Source: Polytrichum commune (taxonomy: Eukaryota; Streptophyta; Polytrichopsida; Polytrichales; Polytrichaceae). Taken from it: a DNA stretch of 64,000 nt. The notes below the pieces were generated by a model. It made no database searches. It saw nothing but the letters and a program-made list of their open reading frames with translations, and was not told where the DNA came from. Below are positions 24,301 through 35,176 of this stretch, piece after piece; the stretch's first letter is position 1, and every line of letters begins with the position of its first letter. The translations under genes and the position numbers were made by a program. The stretch lies in contig OX485806.1 in assembly GCA_950295325.1 (NCBI GenBank), positions 26,166,001 to 26,230,000 of the forward strand. The letters are read 5' to 3'.

Positions 24301-24451
24301 AACATTATTAAGATCCACAACAATGTTATGTGGGATTAACAATATTCCACATAATATTGCCGAATGTTTTCCACATTTGGTCTGAATGTGGGGAATGTTT
24401 TGTGGAATACTGTCAACCCCACAGAACACTGTTATGGATCTGAATAATGTT
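24301..24451. mobile_element. Foldback MITE, TA target duplication
   Basis: Left arm AACATTATTAAGATCC... and right arm ...GGATCTGAATAATGTT are inverted copies of each other over about 70 bp, separated by a loop of about 7 bases near 24381. The whole element can fold into one long imperfect hairpin. Flanking TA dinucleotides on both sides suggest a Stowaway (Tc1/mariner) origin. A transcript would also resemble a hairpin RNA precursor. Confidence 0.75.
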
Positions 24452-24814
24452 AAGATGCTTGCATAATAATGTTTCTTGTAATTCCTTTATCAATTGATAC
24501 CTATGGTTAATATGGAAGTCAAACATGTCAAATATGATATCATTGGATTCATGCTCTTGAGTTCTTTACAACAATATCGAATTCATTGAGAAGATACATA
24601 GAAAAGAATATAGCCTAGTAGACCTATTCCATCTTGGGTAGGTACAGAGAAAAGAATATAGCCACACAAAAAGATGTATATTAATTGAAGAAGGATATAC
24701 ATATTTAAGCATTGTCTAATTTATTCGATTGTACATAAGTATAATATGCACATCAACTCTAATTTTACAAATTTGTAGCCAATCTGATTGGCTCTTATGC
24801 TTGTTGGGAGCAAT

Positions 24815-26042
24815 ATCCGGAGAATTTTTTTAGCATAATTGATCAAAGCCCTAGTGCTTCCAACGTCCAACTGGCCACATGTTATATATGATCTTTTGGT
24901 TTCTCTTGGTCAATTTGAGGTATATTCCAAACTAGATTCCTCTCAATGATGGGTAACCTTCCTGAAGTATTGAACTTCAGCCAGTTATTTCTCAAACTCG
25001 ACCGGTTCATCTATCACTAAGCGGTCGGTTTCCCCAGCTCATTGGCTGGGAGATCAAGAGAGCTGATCAGAACGCAATGAATGAGCTCAAAGTGATGACC
25101 AACATCGTGTATATAATGAACACTCAGGAGCCCCAATGATGGCAGTAGGATACAATGAGAGAAAGACACTTAGTATTAGCGGCTATATCATAAAATGCAG
25201 TCAAAACTACAACTAATCAATTTTCAGAAACAGTCAATCGATATCATTTCCGAAGGCCTTTGACGTTGACCTTCATTCATGTGGAGTACAGTTAACTTAC
25301 ATGATGCTTGACTGAAATTCAGTGGTGTTACCTTCAAAGAGGCCACATTAAACACGGCCAGGTAGACACCGACCCAGCTTTTCAGGCTTGTGATGGAGCA
25401 ACTATTTGGTACGTGAGCCCTAAGAACCGGATGCTTATTTCTCACACAGTTGCCAATGGACGACCCCTCCTAGATTTGCATTCTCAAATGAACGGACACG
25501 CTACAATTTGAGAGAACATTTATTTCCAACTACACAGGTTTACAAGGAATCTGAACCTTATACAACGGACAGTTTATTTTCACAGCATTCCCGATGTACG
25601 ATTCACCTCTACTTGCATTCTAAAGTAACGAGACGTACAACTTAGAAATGTCCAAACAGCGTCTGTTTTAGGCTCATATACAGTACCAGGTAACTAGGAG
25701 CTTTGTCGTCATTGACGGCAGTGGAGGTGGTGAATCATTTTGTCTTTCCGGATCATCCCCCCCTTATTTCCTGTAATAAAATTCCCATAAATCAATCCTA
25801 CACAGCAGCAGTGCCCAGGAAGTTTTTGGGCATATATATATATATAGTCGGTCAAGATCCTAGTGATTCTAAATCCAACCGGTTACATGTTGACGACATC
25901 TTCCGGTTTTGCTTCATTCATTTGAGGTATATTCTATAGATTCCTCTAAAACGATCGCTCATTCTCCTGAAGTCTCCATCTTCAACTGGTTATTTCTCAA
26001 ACTCAACCAGTTCATCTGTAACTAACCGCCGGTTCTTCCCGG
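24815..26042. repeat. Pair of diverged direct repeats about 1 kb apart
   Basis: Segments 24815-25040 and 25826-26042 share TTTGAGGTATATTC, GATTCCTCT and TTATTTCTCAAACTC in the same order and orientation. They could be remnants of long terminal repeats or a simple segment duplication. No polyprotein-like coding sequence is visible in the 790 bp between them. Confidence 0.55.
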
Positions 26043-26433
26043 ACATAGGTACACAGTGACAGTGCACTGTTTTCCAGGTTTTGACCAGGCGGCAGGGATA
26101 TATATATATATATAAAATCCAAAAAGAACAATCTCAATAGTGTTGATCCGACCCTCTTCCTTAATTTACCCAGGCTAGAGAGGAGTTGACTTCCCTCCTT
26201 TTCAACACATTCCTCCACGTGTAAGCAGCTCCTGGCTTTCATGGCCTTTTTCCCAAATGTTCTAGCCTCCCGTGTTCGATTCAACTGTCAACAGTTCAGC
26301 TGGCATGAACCTGCAAACTTTCATTCATTGTAACAGGCCCCAAATTTCTGTACACGAGTGAAAATGCCCTTGGTGTAGACCAGATAAACCATTTCTGAAA
26401 TCATAGGTAGACCATAGAGATAGGTGTATATGT

Positions 26434-26442
<9 letters not shown>

Positions 26443-26467
<25 letters not shown>
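26443..26467. repeat. (TA)n microsatellite
   Basis: Twelve or so TA units, with a shorter TA run at 26098-26114 nearby. Uninformative beyond being a likely polymorphic marker. Confidence 0.9.
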
Positions 26468-26852
26468 GAATTGATCTGATGTTAATGCCCATGGAATGCT
26501 GGTTTCTTTAGATGGGTTTGAGAACAGTATGGATGAGTAAAACCTACAATTCTTCTTTTGAGTCCTTGGATTGATCTAAACAATAATATACGTTTACTTG
26601 TCATTGTTGTGCACAATGTCATCTTGGTCTAGGCTCTAGGCTCATGCAAATGATCGTCTATTACAACCCAATTAGGTTAGGAGAACTTTCCAACTAGGAA
26701 GTTGAGGTCCCTTTAGGGTCAAACCACCTATTCCCGATCAAGACTCCATCATGAATCTATAAGGTGCTATAATTTCAATAAAGTTGGGACTGATTTCGGT
26801 AATTTCTATTCGTGGGTGGTTAAGATAAGGGTCCACATTTCACGGTTTCTAA

Positions 26853-26976
26853 GGGTTAGTTTCCATGTAGATCGTTCTTTCATCAAATTCTAGTGGAAAT
26901 GTAGATGCGTCACCAGGTGGAATCTACATTTCCACTAGAATATGGTGGATGAAGTGGCTTACATGGAAACCAACCC
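26853..26976. mobile_element. 124-bp Tourist-like MITE, TAA target duplication
   Basis: The two halves are inverted copies over about 55 bp: GGGTTAGTTTCCATGTA at the left, TACATGGAAACCAACCC at the right, and CTAGTGGAAATGTAGAT against its inverse in the middle. TAA flanks both sides (26850-26852, 26977-26979). A three-base TWA duplication and a GGG-starting terminus are typical of PIF/Harbinger MITEs. Related termini bound the larger element at 30514-31585. Confidence 0.82.
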
Positions 26977-27392
26977 TAAGTCTCCAACTTCAGTTATGGT
27001 ACCACCAAGGAATCGATAGTGTCATGACACATGTCCCCAATTTTGAGTGCTAAAGTGAGGAGGAATTTGTCTCAAAATGAACAGTTATGGCAAGGGTCTA
27101 GACATTGGTAATGTACACATGCCAACTTTTGGCCTAAAAAGTTCACAATAATTTCAATCTAAGAAATAAAATTACCAAAAAATTTGCAGTCCTCATGATT
27201 TCTATCTTCCTACACAAGTTAAATTTACACCATTTTAAACTTCTCCAAATTTACACCAGAATCTCTAAAGTGATCGGTTATGGGCGCCTCTACTCTAGTA
27301 TATACACAATTTGAGCTCTTCCCTATATATTATACTTTTATTTCGTGCTACCTAATGGAGTGAAATGCAAAGCTTGGGACGTTGCTTGCTAA

Positions 27393-28924
27393 GAGCATCC
27401 CCACTAGCCCGGGCACCGCCCCGGGCATAATGGCCTCGGTGGCAGCCCCGGCACCGTGTGGGATGCCCGGCACATCCCCTGAGGCCCACTAGCCCCGGTA
27501 CATACCGGCTTGCAGACCGGCTCCGAGGCCGACCCCCGGCCGGGATAAGCAGGCCCCGAAGCCCTGCCCGTGATTAGATGCCCTACCCGATGCCCTGCCC
27601 GAGAATATATTTTCTGCCCGGTTTCACTGCACGAATTTTATTGCCCCGCCCGGGAATGAAATAAAACACTACACTAATACGGGATAATTAGCAAATCCAA
27701 TTCATGTGGGGGCAATAATGAACGTAATATTGTTGTTTTGTATGAACAGTCAATTCTACCCTAGATGCTGCGTCCATAAATATTTTATGGAAATAATGCC
27801 ACTCTAGGGTTTTTGTACACGGAATAACATACAAACGATCATACAACTTCTGAGTGTGTCCAGGAGTTTTACAACCTTTTGTATTTGAATCATAAACTAA
27901 CTCTAAAATCTTTATAGATTCTATGAAGTTAAGAGCAATGACTTGTGCAATTCTAGGCTTTTTTGCCTCATGTATCTCAAGCTCAACCATCTCTGCAATA
28001 AAATGAATGGTTATAGACTAATAAAATGTAAGGTAGTAGAATGTAAGGCACTAAATACTTTGGATATATTTTAATAAATAAAAAATCCTCATTATATAGT
28101 TACTTGTAAAAGCTTTTACTTTACTTTTCAATTTAAAAGTATTAAAAGTAAATGTAAAAGTGTGTATTTAAAAGTGTGACCCTAAATGTAAAAATGTCAA
28201 TTTAAAAAGTAAAAGTGTGTATTAAATTAAGTAGAATGTAAAAAACAAAGACCCCAAGTAGTGCAGCTGGGGTCCCCAGCTAGTCCAGCTGGGGTCCATA
28301 GTTCATGCTAGTAATTCAAGTTCATAGTTCATTGGTTCTCATGATGGTGATGATGATTGTTTGCATTGTTATTGATTTGTGGTGATGCTTGTTCATGCTA
28401 GTTCTCATTGCATGTCAAATGAATTTTGTAATGAACATAGGCAATCCTTAAACACAAAATAGAGTGAGCTAATTTTTTATAATGAACATAGGGTTGAAAA
28501 AAAAAATCTTATGTGAGTTATAACTATAGTAAGACATCATAATAATACACCATATTAGGGAATTATATAATTAAACGGTGTGTTCAAATCTAAGATCTAG
28601 ACATAATACCCCTACATTAAATACTTCTTCCTCCTCCGGGCAGAAGTTCCTCCCCTTCTTTGTCCTTCCACCCGTTGCAACCACATCTTCTCCCCTTGCT
28701 GACATATTAGAATAAATCCAAAGAAAGGAAATATGGGCGATGGCGTTGGCGTGGGAAGCTCGGTAACCGAGGCAAAAATACCCAGCGAACTCCTCTGAAA
28801 TGCCCGCCCCGGGACCCTTTTACCAGATAGCGGTGACTGATGGACGTTGGGACTTGGCGGCCCCGGCAGCGATATACTCGGAGTGCCGTTCACCTGCCAG
28901 GTACCCAGCCTGGTGGGGACGCTC
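27393..28924 (-). mobile_element. 1.5-kb PIF/Harbinger-like TIR element with GC-rich ends
   Basis: GAGCATCCCCACTAGCCCGG at the left pairs with the inverse of GAGCGTCCCCACCAGGCTGG at the right, flanked by TAA at 27390-27392 and 28925-28927. The subterminal 250 bp at the left is extremely GC-rich with repeated GCCCGG motifs, in contrast to its AT-rich surroundings. The minus strand carries a proline/serine-rich ORF ending in a basic tail (28893-28612) and a 100-residue ORF (27990-27688). Neither is a transposase I recognise. I regard it as a nonautonomous or internally deleted element. Confidence 0.75.
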
Positions 28925-30513
28925 TAAGTGTAAGGTTGGGACATTGCCACGAGGTTATTGCAAGCTCAATCTCTATATACTCACTCTGATTATACTTTTT
29001 ACATCCACATGTACCCCCCACGAAAGAGTGTCTCATAAGTCAGATGCCATGTAATTTATTGAGTCATTTATGATTAGTAAGAGGCTAAGACAAATATGGA
29101 CATTGTTAACTTGATCCGGGTATGTAGCTAACCCTTTTGTGGCTTAGCTTAAACAGGTCCTAAATGGATAAACCCAGGATGCCAAATTAATTCATATAAT
29201 ATAAGTTGAAATTTGAGTAAGCCATTAGCCCTTAAGTGTCCAAGAGGCCCCGATTAGCCTCTCCATGCACAAAAATATGTCTTTGAGGATCAAGGTACAT
29301 AATTTTATTTTTAGCTAATTGTATCAAAAGTGACCCTATGTAGAATGAGTGCACATGAATTTTGAATTGGTGGAACATTGATGTTTTGAGTTCAAATATG
29401 TAGCTTGCATGCCCTTGGATGCAAATACATACATTTTATTTTGATCATCGTTTTCAAATATAAGTATCTTTATTTTCTCCTTGACATAATATAGTGTTAA
29501 AAATAATGTTCCAAACCCTTAAATATATAAAATATAGCTTTTGAACTTAGTGAGGCCCATACAAATCTTGTATATGGCCGCATATTGAGACCGTGTGTCC
29601 TTTAAGGGTTTAATTATCAGCTTGAATTAGTGTGGAATTGGCCCAGTAAAAGTTGGAGGACATGAAAAAAAATGAACCAAATAACACCACACACCTTAGG
29701 AGCAAGTTTGGAAACAAACTATGCTTGCTATGGAATAGATAATGCAATCAATCGCATAAAGAAGAAAGAACACCGATCCATTGTCTCTGGTCTCCACACA
29801 ACAAGGAGCAAGTGGGGTTCCGGGTCTAAGCAATTGAAACTCAGGGCTTGGGGAGGTCACTCCCTCTTATATTAATGCATACAAGTGCGCTCAAGACCTA
29901 TTTATCCGGGGGATATTTACCTTGTAGAAAAGGTATGGTGTTTTTCAAAATTAAGGTAAATGCTTGTATTTTAGTACATCCTATCAGTAATTATATTTTT
30001 TGGGGGGAATCATTTTCAAATACCCTATTTTACTTATACTACCAAAGAAAAATGGTCTCAAGATTTTAATTCAAACGACACGCTAAAATTTTCCCTTCCG
30101 GCACGTAGGTAGAGAACATTAACTCCACATTGGATACATTGGTTCAGTAACGTTCAAGCCAACTAGCCTGTGAAGTCATCCATCCAAGTTTTTGGAACAA
30201 AGAATTACCTCTTTTCATCCACTAGCACAAACCCTACCCTAGACCCGCCATCCGTAGTAATTGTTTCCACGCTATTTTATATGTACTAACTAGATTAAAA
30301 AATGCCATTATATGTGATGGTATTTTACATGTAAACATTTTTCATTATTTAAAAAACCCCTATATTATATCTACGTTTTTTGCAAAATTTATCCACAATG
30401 AATATATTAGACCCTATTTTTTATCGCACGTTGTTTCTACAATTTTCACTAGTGACCTCCCCAAGACTCAAGGGCTCAAGGAAAGGCAGTGAATCTGACT
30501 CCCAAGCATATTA
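28925..30513. other. Spacer; partial copy of the 34350-34736 element
   Basis: No gene. At about 29645-29698 the string AAGTTGGAGGACATG followed by GAACCAAATAACACC and CACCTTAG matches the right end of the TIR element at 34350-34736; the matching left end was not found. Confidence 0.5.
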
Positions 30514-30765
30514 GGTGAGTTTCCATGTAGGACTCTTGTCCGTCCACTAGATTATAGTGAGAATAATGACAAACCCGCCCAAATGTAGATGGAAACTGGT
30601 GGGTCTAAGGTTTGTATGTGCCAACTACACTGATTATCCCAATTTAGTGTGTGTTATTATTCTGGAGCTACGTAGTGCAATAATGTCTTACACAAATAGT
30701 TCGATTTTTATTATTGAAAGTTCAATAGGTTGTTTGGACATTATAGGACATAAACGACTTTGTTG

Positions 30766-31215
30766 GGTAAAATACACTATGAACTCCGTAATATCAACCT
30801 CCTTAATGTTGATTTGGGCGAACCAACCCATACACTCGTTCCTTCTTGGATGCCTAAACCCTTGCCTCCAAGGAATCAATGTACGGGTTGGTTCACCCCA
30901 ACCCTTAATGTCAGTCCTTCTCGTATATCCCAAAACCCTAGGGAATAGATGTTCTTCGTTTAAAATGTCACCCCTTATCGTCACGTTTCCCTCCCATATA
31001 TGATGGGATTTGACATTAAAATAAACCACGAAAGAATTCAAACCACACGCTCGCATGCATCACATTGTCGTCAATGTAATCATTGACTTATTTTGCAATG
31101 TTGACTTTGTGTTATTACAAAATGTCGCATGCTACACCAATCCCCTTTTATCACGCATCCATGTTAACACTACAGAAGTCCTTAATAGCACGTGCACTTC
31201 GGTTGCCACAATCGT
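30766..31215. repeat. Dispersed repeat X, copy 2 (interrupted)
   Basis: Matches 10651-11010 at both sides of a 93-bp insertion at 30811-30903. It forms the interior of the TIR element at 30514-31585, which suggests that copy 1 may be the remains of a related element whose ends have eroded. Confidence 0.8.
30811..30903. mobile_element. 93-bp MITE, copy 1, 9-bp target duplication
   Basis: Starts GATTTGGGCGAACCAACCC and ends with the inverse of GGTTGGGGTGAACCAACCC. It is flanked by CTTAATGTT (30802-30810) and CTTAATGTC (30904-30912). The unoccupied site at 10691-10699 reads CTTAATGTC once. A 9-bp duplication fits the Mutator superfamily; an 8-bp hAT reading is possible because one terminal base differs. 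The interior also folds (TTCC...GGAA), so the whole element is one hairpin. Confidence 0.88.
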
Positions 31216-31585
31216 GATTGTACGGAGTTCAGAGCGTATAACATTCTCATTAAACAATTACAACATTCTATAATCTAAATACTTACACTCATTAAGTGGG
31301 ATAATCAGTGTAGCTACTCTCATCTTCTCAAACATGGACCCACCTACTAACCTCCTCCTCCTCCTCCGCCTAAAACCGGTCTTGAATTCTTTTGTAACCA
31401 ACACTTGTAGATTAAAAAATGCTTCAATGATCGCATGAAAATCTAACGGCATCTGTTCATGACCCTCAACATTCTAGTAAGCCACCAGAATGTGATTGGT
31501 TGGAGGTGTGTGCTTATGAGAACACCTCCAACCCACACCATCAGCTAGAATCTAGCGGGCGAGCGGCTTACATGGAAACTCATCC

Positions 31586-34349
31586 TTATTACTATGCGAG
31601 AAGAACGGTCAACTGGACAACAATGCATGTATATTAGTATTAAAATAACAAAGTAGGGTAAAGTGCCACATAACTACCTTTCCAGTCTGGGACTGTATAA
31701 ATGGCATGTCGGGAACTAGGTTTCCAAGTATATAGGACCCATCCCAAATTACAGGTGGCAAGTTGCCCTCTTTCTAGGAGCTTTGGCACCAAGCTAATAA
31801 CCAATGCATGGTGATGATCACTCATGCTAGAGTTTCTCCAATGGTTTTATTAGTAGCCTTTGGCCCCAAGGCACAGCCACAGTGCCTGCTAGGCTCCGGA
31901 AATTTGTTGGTAAAGTTGTCGTTAATCATTTTTATGTATTCCACCCACCTCCAAATTTAGAATTTGGATCAAGGAATGTGTTGGACATAACCAGTGTTCA
32001 AGATTGAAGCCCTCACATGAGTTTCATTCTGAAGGGCTCTCGAATTTTAGCTCTTCGGTTGAAGGGCTGGTTCAAATCCAAGACGTCAATCCAAGAATAC
32101 ATGATTGAAATACACAGCTCATATTAAACTTGTGCATGGATTATATGGTACATGTTTCTAGTACAATGTGAAGAATTATGAATCAACCATCTAACTCCAC
32201 TTCTTGTAGTGATAATGCCCTGCGCTTGTCGGTTCTTGTGGTGGGCACATTGATTTGAGGACTTCAAGTGATGTCTTCGTTTTCAATTTGGGGTTGCGTT
32301 TTGAAGGGCTATTTTGAGAGAGGTATATTTTGAAGGGACAAATCGCATTTGAAGGGCATGAAAGACTTTAATCTTGAACACTGGACATAACATTCCTCAG
32401 CTACTGAGTTATGTTCATGGGTCCCGCAGTAGATTTGAGGATAAAGCCTTTGAATGTCGGAATGTCAGTGCTTCACACTGAATTTAAAGGTCACGGTAGC
32501 TAAACAAAACTCGTTGGCTGAGTAATTGTTATGGAAGTTGAGAATTTCCTTGTCCCAAAATGCCCTCAGTTTGGCACCAATATGTCTTGCAGTTGCACTT
32601 GAGAAACTTGCAATCTCCACACTTGCATTTTAACATAGCCCCAAGCTATTGCTTTACTAGACATTTTGTTTGAACTGAGTTCCATCATTGATTTCCACAA
32701 AGGGATTCCCACATCATTGATCTCCACAAAATGAGCATTTTAGAAGTTTTTCTCTTCCAAAAAATAACAATGTAGTTGTAATCAACCAAACCCTCTTGGG
32801 GGTTATTTCAAGTGGCTAGAAATGTGAGTTGCATAAGATGTTGGAGATTGACCTACAATGACATTGGGTTTATCCATCTTGGAGGAAATTTAACTTGAGC
32901 TCTACCCTTCGAAATAACCAAATTGATGTCATCATATAAAACGCCCGGGGGCTGATCTAGTATATGTAGTTACAAGTGTCATTATTTCTAGAATTTTGGT
33001 TTAGAACTGCTAAACCATTTCTAGAAAGCACAATTTTGGAACTGCTTTCGCAATACAAATGTTTTGAAACTCAACCCTCTTGAAAAATCTATTAAAAAAA
33101 TAAATAGAAGTAGGATTTAATACCTATGGAGTTTGGATGACGACCCTGTGTTTTAGAAAACATACTTTTAATTGATTCTATGAATGATATTAGTAAGTGC
33201 AAACCCTTTCTAATGTAGACACAATTTTATTATATCAATGAGTTTCTCTTCATGCCCGAGTCCTTCCAACCATGTTGCGTAGACTCCTTGTGAAACAACA
33301 AACCATCAATTCATCACAATAAGAAGCATTAGAAGTGATTTAGGAACATCTGTTCTAAAGGGACCAGAGAGTTGCCACCCTAAGATGTGATGGATCCAAT
33401 TCTCTTGAGCAGTGTGCATGTTTGACAAAGTTTTTGCAAGTTTTTGACATTTGACACGCAAAAACTTGCACAAAAATAAACTGCACGTCAATTGACATGC
33501 ACAATTTAGATGTTAACATGTGGTGTGACTTGTGAAGAAAAAACCCACATGTCAATTCACACTTTAGAAATTGACATGACACGTACTACTAGGCATGTGA
33601 CACATTGAGGTGACATTTTAGAAGAAATCAGATGTAGATGTCAATTGACATTCATTTTTCGGTTTTGAAAACAGACACATTGGATTCGAAATTGAACATC
33701 AAATGAAATTTGTCAAACATACACACCGAGTCCCGAGGTTTCTGTGCTTTGAGAATGGGGAAAGAATAGCAGGTTCTTGGTCTGGAAGCCCAGTCAAAAT
33801 GGCAAATCCTAGACATACATACCCAACAACATACAGGGTCTTGAAGCCGCCACCACCCACATCTAGTAGTGTGGTAGATGAGGCAATCCACCATAGTGGT
33901 AGCATCTAGCTCTGTCCTAGATACTAGACAAGAGGTGAGCAGTGAGTTGAGTCCAGATCAGCGAAGAAGGAATTTGCACACGCACTGTGCATTCCCTGTA
34001 GCTCACATGCACGCGGGTTCCAATACCGCCCTCGAACATCGGGGCTCCCACGTCCGACACGTGGCGCACATCCGAAGTGGTCCCTGGAGAATATTCCTGG
34101 AGGCCTTGAGTCCCGGGAAGCCTGGTCATCAGTCAAGGCCACTTGTTCCTCAAGACTCTCTATGGCGTCTTCACACTCCCACACTACCGGTAATTCATTG
34201 GCGTTGGCTTGTTTGGCCTTCTGTCCCAATAATAATAATAATAATAAACATTCCCACACTAATATTTCCCTGCTTAATTAGGAGTCTGGAGAATGTATTT
34301 GGTACACTTCCGCTCAATGCACCTAACAAGAGACTTGTTTCCGGGCACT
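31586..34349. other. Spacer with a GC-richer ORF region near 33.9-34.2 kb
   Basis: Mostly AT-rich, with a fragment of the ACATAACATT MITE family near 32387. At 33878-34351 (+) a 157-codon frame and at 34259-33924 (-) a 111-codon frame overlap in a GC-richer island; the minus-strand peptide holds an acidic stretch WECEDAIESLEEQ. I recognise neither, and an (AAT)n run interrupts the island near 34230. It could be an exon of an unrecognised gene or transposon debris. Confidence 0.4.
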
Positions 34350-34736
34350 AAGGTGTGTGGGTGTTATTCGGTTGCTTTTTTTTTTAATCAGACACTGGTT
34401 ATATTTGATTGGTGTGTGGTTTGGTGAGGATCGAAGGGCGTTGAACACCCTAGCGATACACTATGGAAAGAGAATAGGCTACGTCTTCAGATTTTATTAG
34501 TTACTCCAAACTGTCAATAATTGAGGTATAATTGAGAGGACTTGTGTAATATTCAATTAAGGAATTAACAAGCATGTATTTATGATAAGCAAAACTAAAT
34601 GAGGGGACGTCGGATCCAAGTTTTTTTGTTGATGCACAACCATATACTTGCTAATGCAACACAAGTTCTGTCCCGTAAATCTAATTGGTAGAAGTTGGAG
34701 AGCATGTAAAAGAACCAAATAACACCCACTTACCTT
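34350..34736. mobile_element. 387-bp TIR element, ACT target duplication
   Basis: The left end AAGGTGTGTGGGTGTTATTC is the inverse of the right end, which reads AAGGTAAGTGGGTGTTATTT when turned around. ACT flanks both sides (34347-34349, 34737-34739). A poly-T tract follows the left terminus. A partial relative is at 29645-29698. No coding capacity; superfamily uncertain. Confidence 0.72.
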
Positions 34737-35062
34737 ACTAAGACTTGCTTTAGGCACTACACTAAGCATCTAATTTAGTGTAGCATTAAAATTGGTGTGC
34801 CATGTTAATTAGAGTGGTCTTTGAGTCCATTAGAGCAACGTAGTAGCAATTATGGCCACTTCTATTTTTACATTCCACTGTTGATCATGTGCATATGGTG
34901 TAGATCCAGATAGCCCCCCATAAATCCATTGTTTTCAGCTGACACAACCAACAAGTGGCATTTGACTCCATCTGATTAATCGATAGTTATAAGTGACACT
35001 GTAGAGTGCAGGTGACTTGGTGGAGATGCTCGGGTGAAGGTTTTATGAAACCCCTTTGTGGG

Positions 35063-35155
35063 GATTTGGGCGAACCAACCCATACACTCGTTCGTTGTTG
35101 GATGCCTAAACCCTTGCCTCCAAGGAACCAATGTATTGGTTGGTTCACCCCAGCC
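35063..35155. mobile_element. 93-bp MITE, copy 2
   Basis: Same length, termini and interior as 30811-30903, with only a few substitutions. Flanking 9-mers are CTTTGTGGG (35054-35062) and CTATGTGGG (35156-35164), one mismatch. Two elements of identical length at unrelated sites, each with a 9-bp direct repeat, fix the ends of the family firmly. Confidence 0.88.
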
Positions 35156-35176
35156 CTATGTGGGCCTATATGTATG

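Larger units (their letters stand above)
30514..31585. mobile_element. 1.07-kb Harbinger-like TIR element carrying repeat X
   Basis: The left end GGTGAGTTTCCATGTAGG and the inverse of the right end, GGATGAGTTTCCATGTAAGC, match over about 45 bp including a CTAGATT core. TTA flanks both sides (30511-30513, 31586-31588). The termini are related to the 124-bp MITE at 26853-26976. No transposase frame is present. Inside lies repeat X, itself interrupted by a 93-bp MITE, so three layers are nested. Confidence 0.75.

Noticed and set aside
24815-26042. LTR retrotransposon defined by direct repeats
   Set aside because: The repeats are short and diverged, with no TG...CA ends, primer-binding site or polyprotein between them.
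32060-32085. tRNA T-arm-like GGTTCAAATCC
   Set aside because: The flanking stem bases do not pair and no acceptor or anticodon arm is present.
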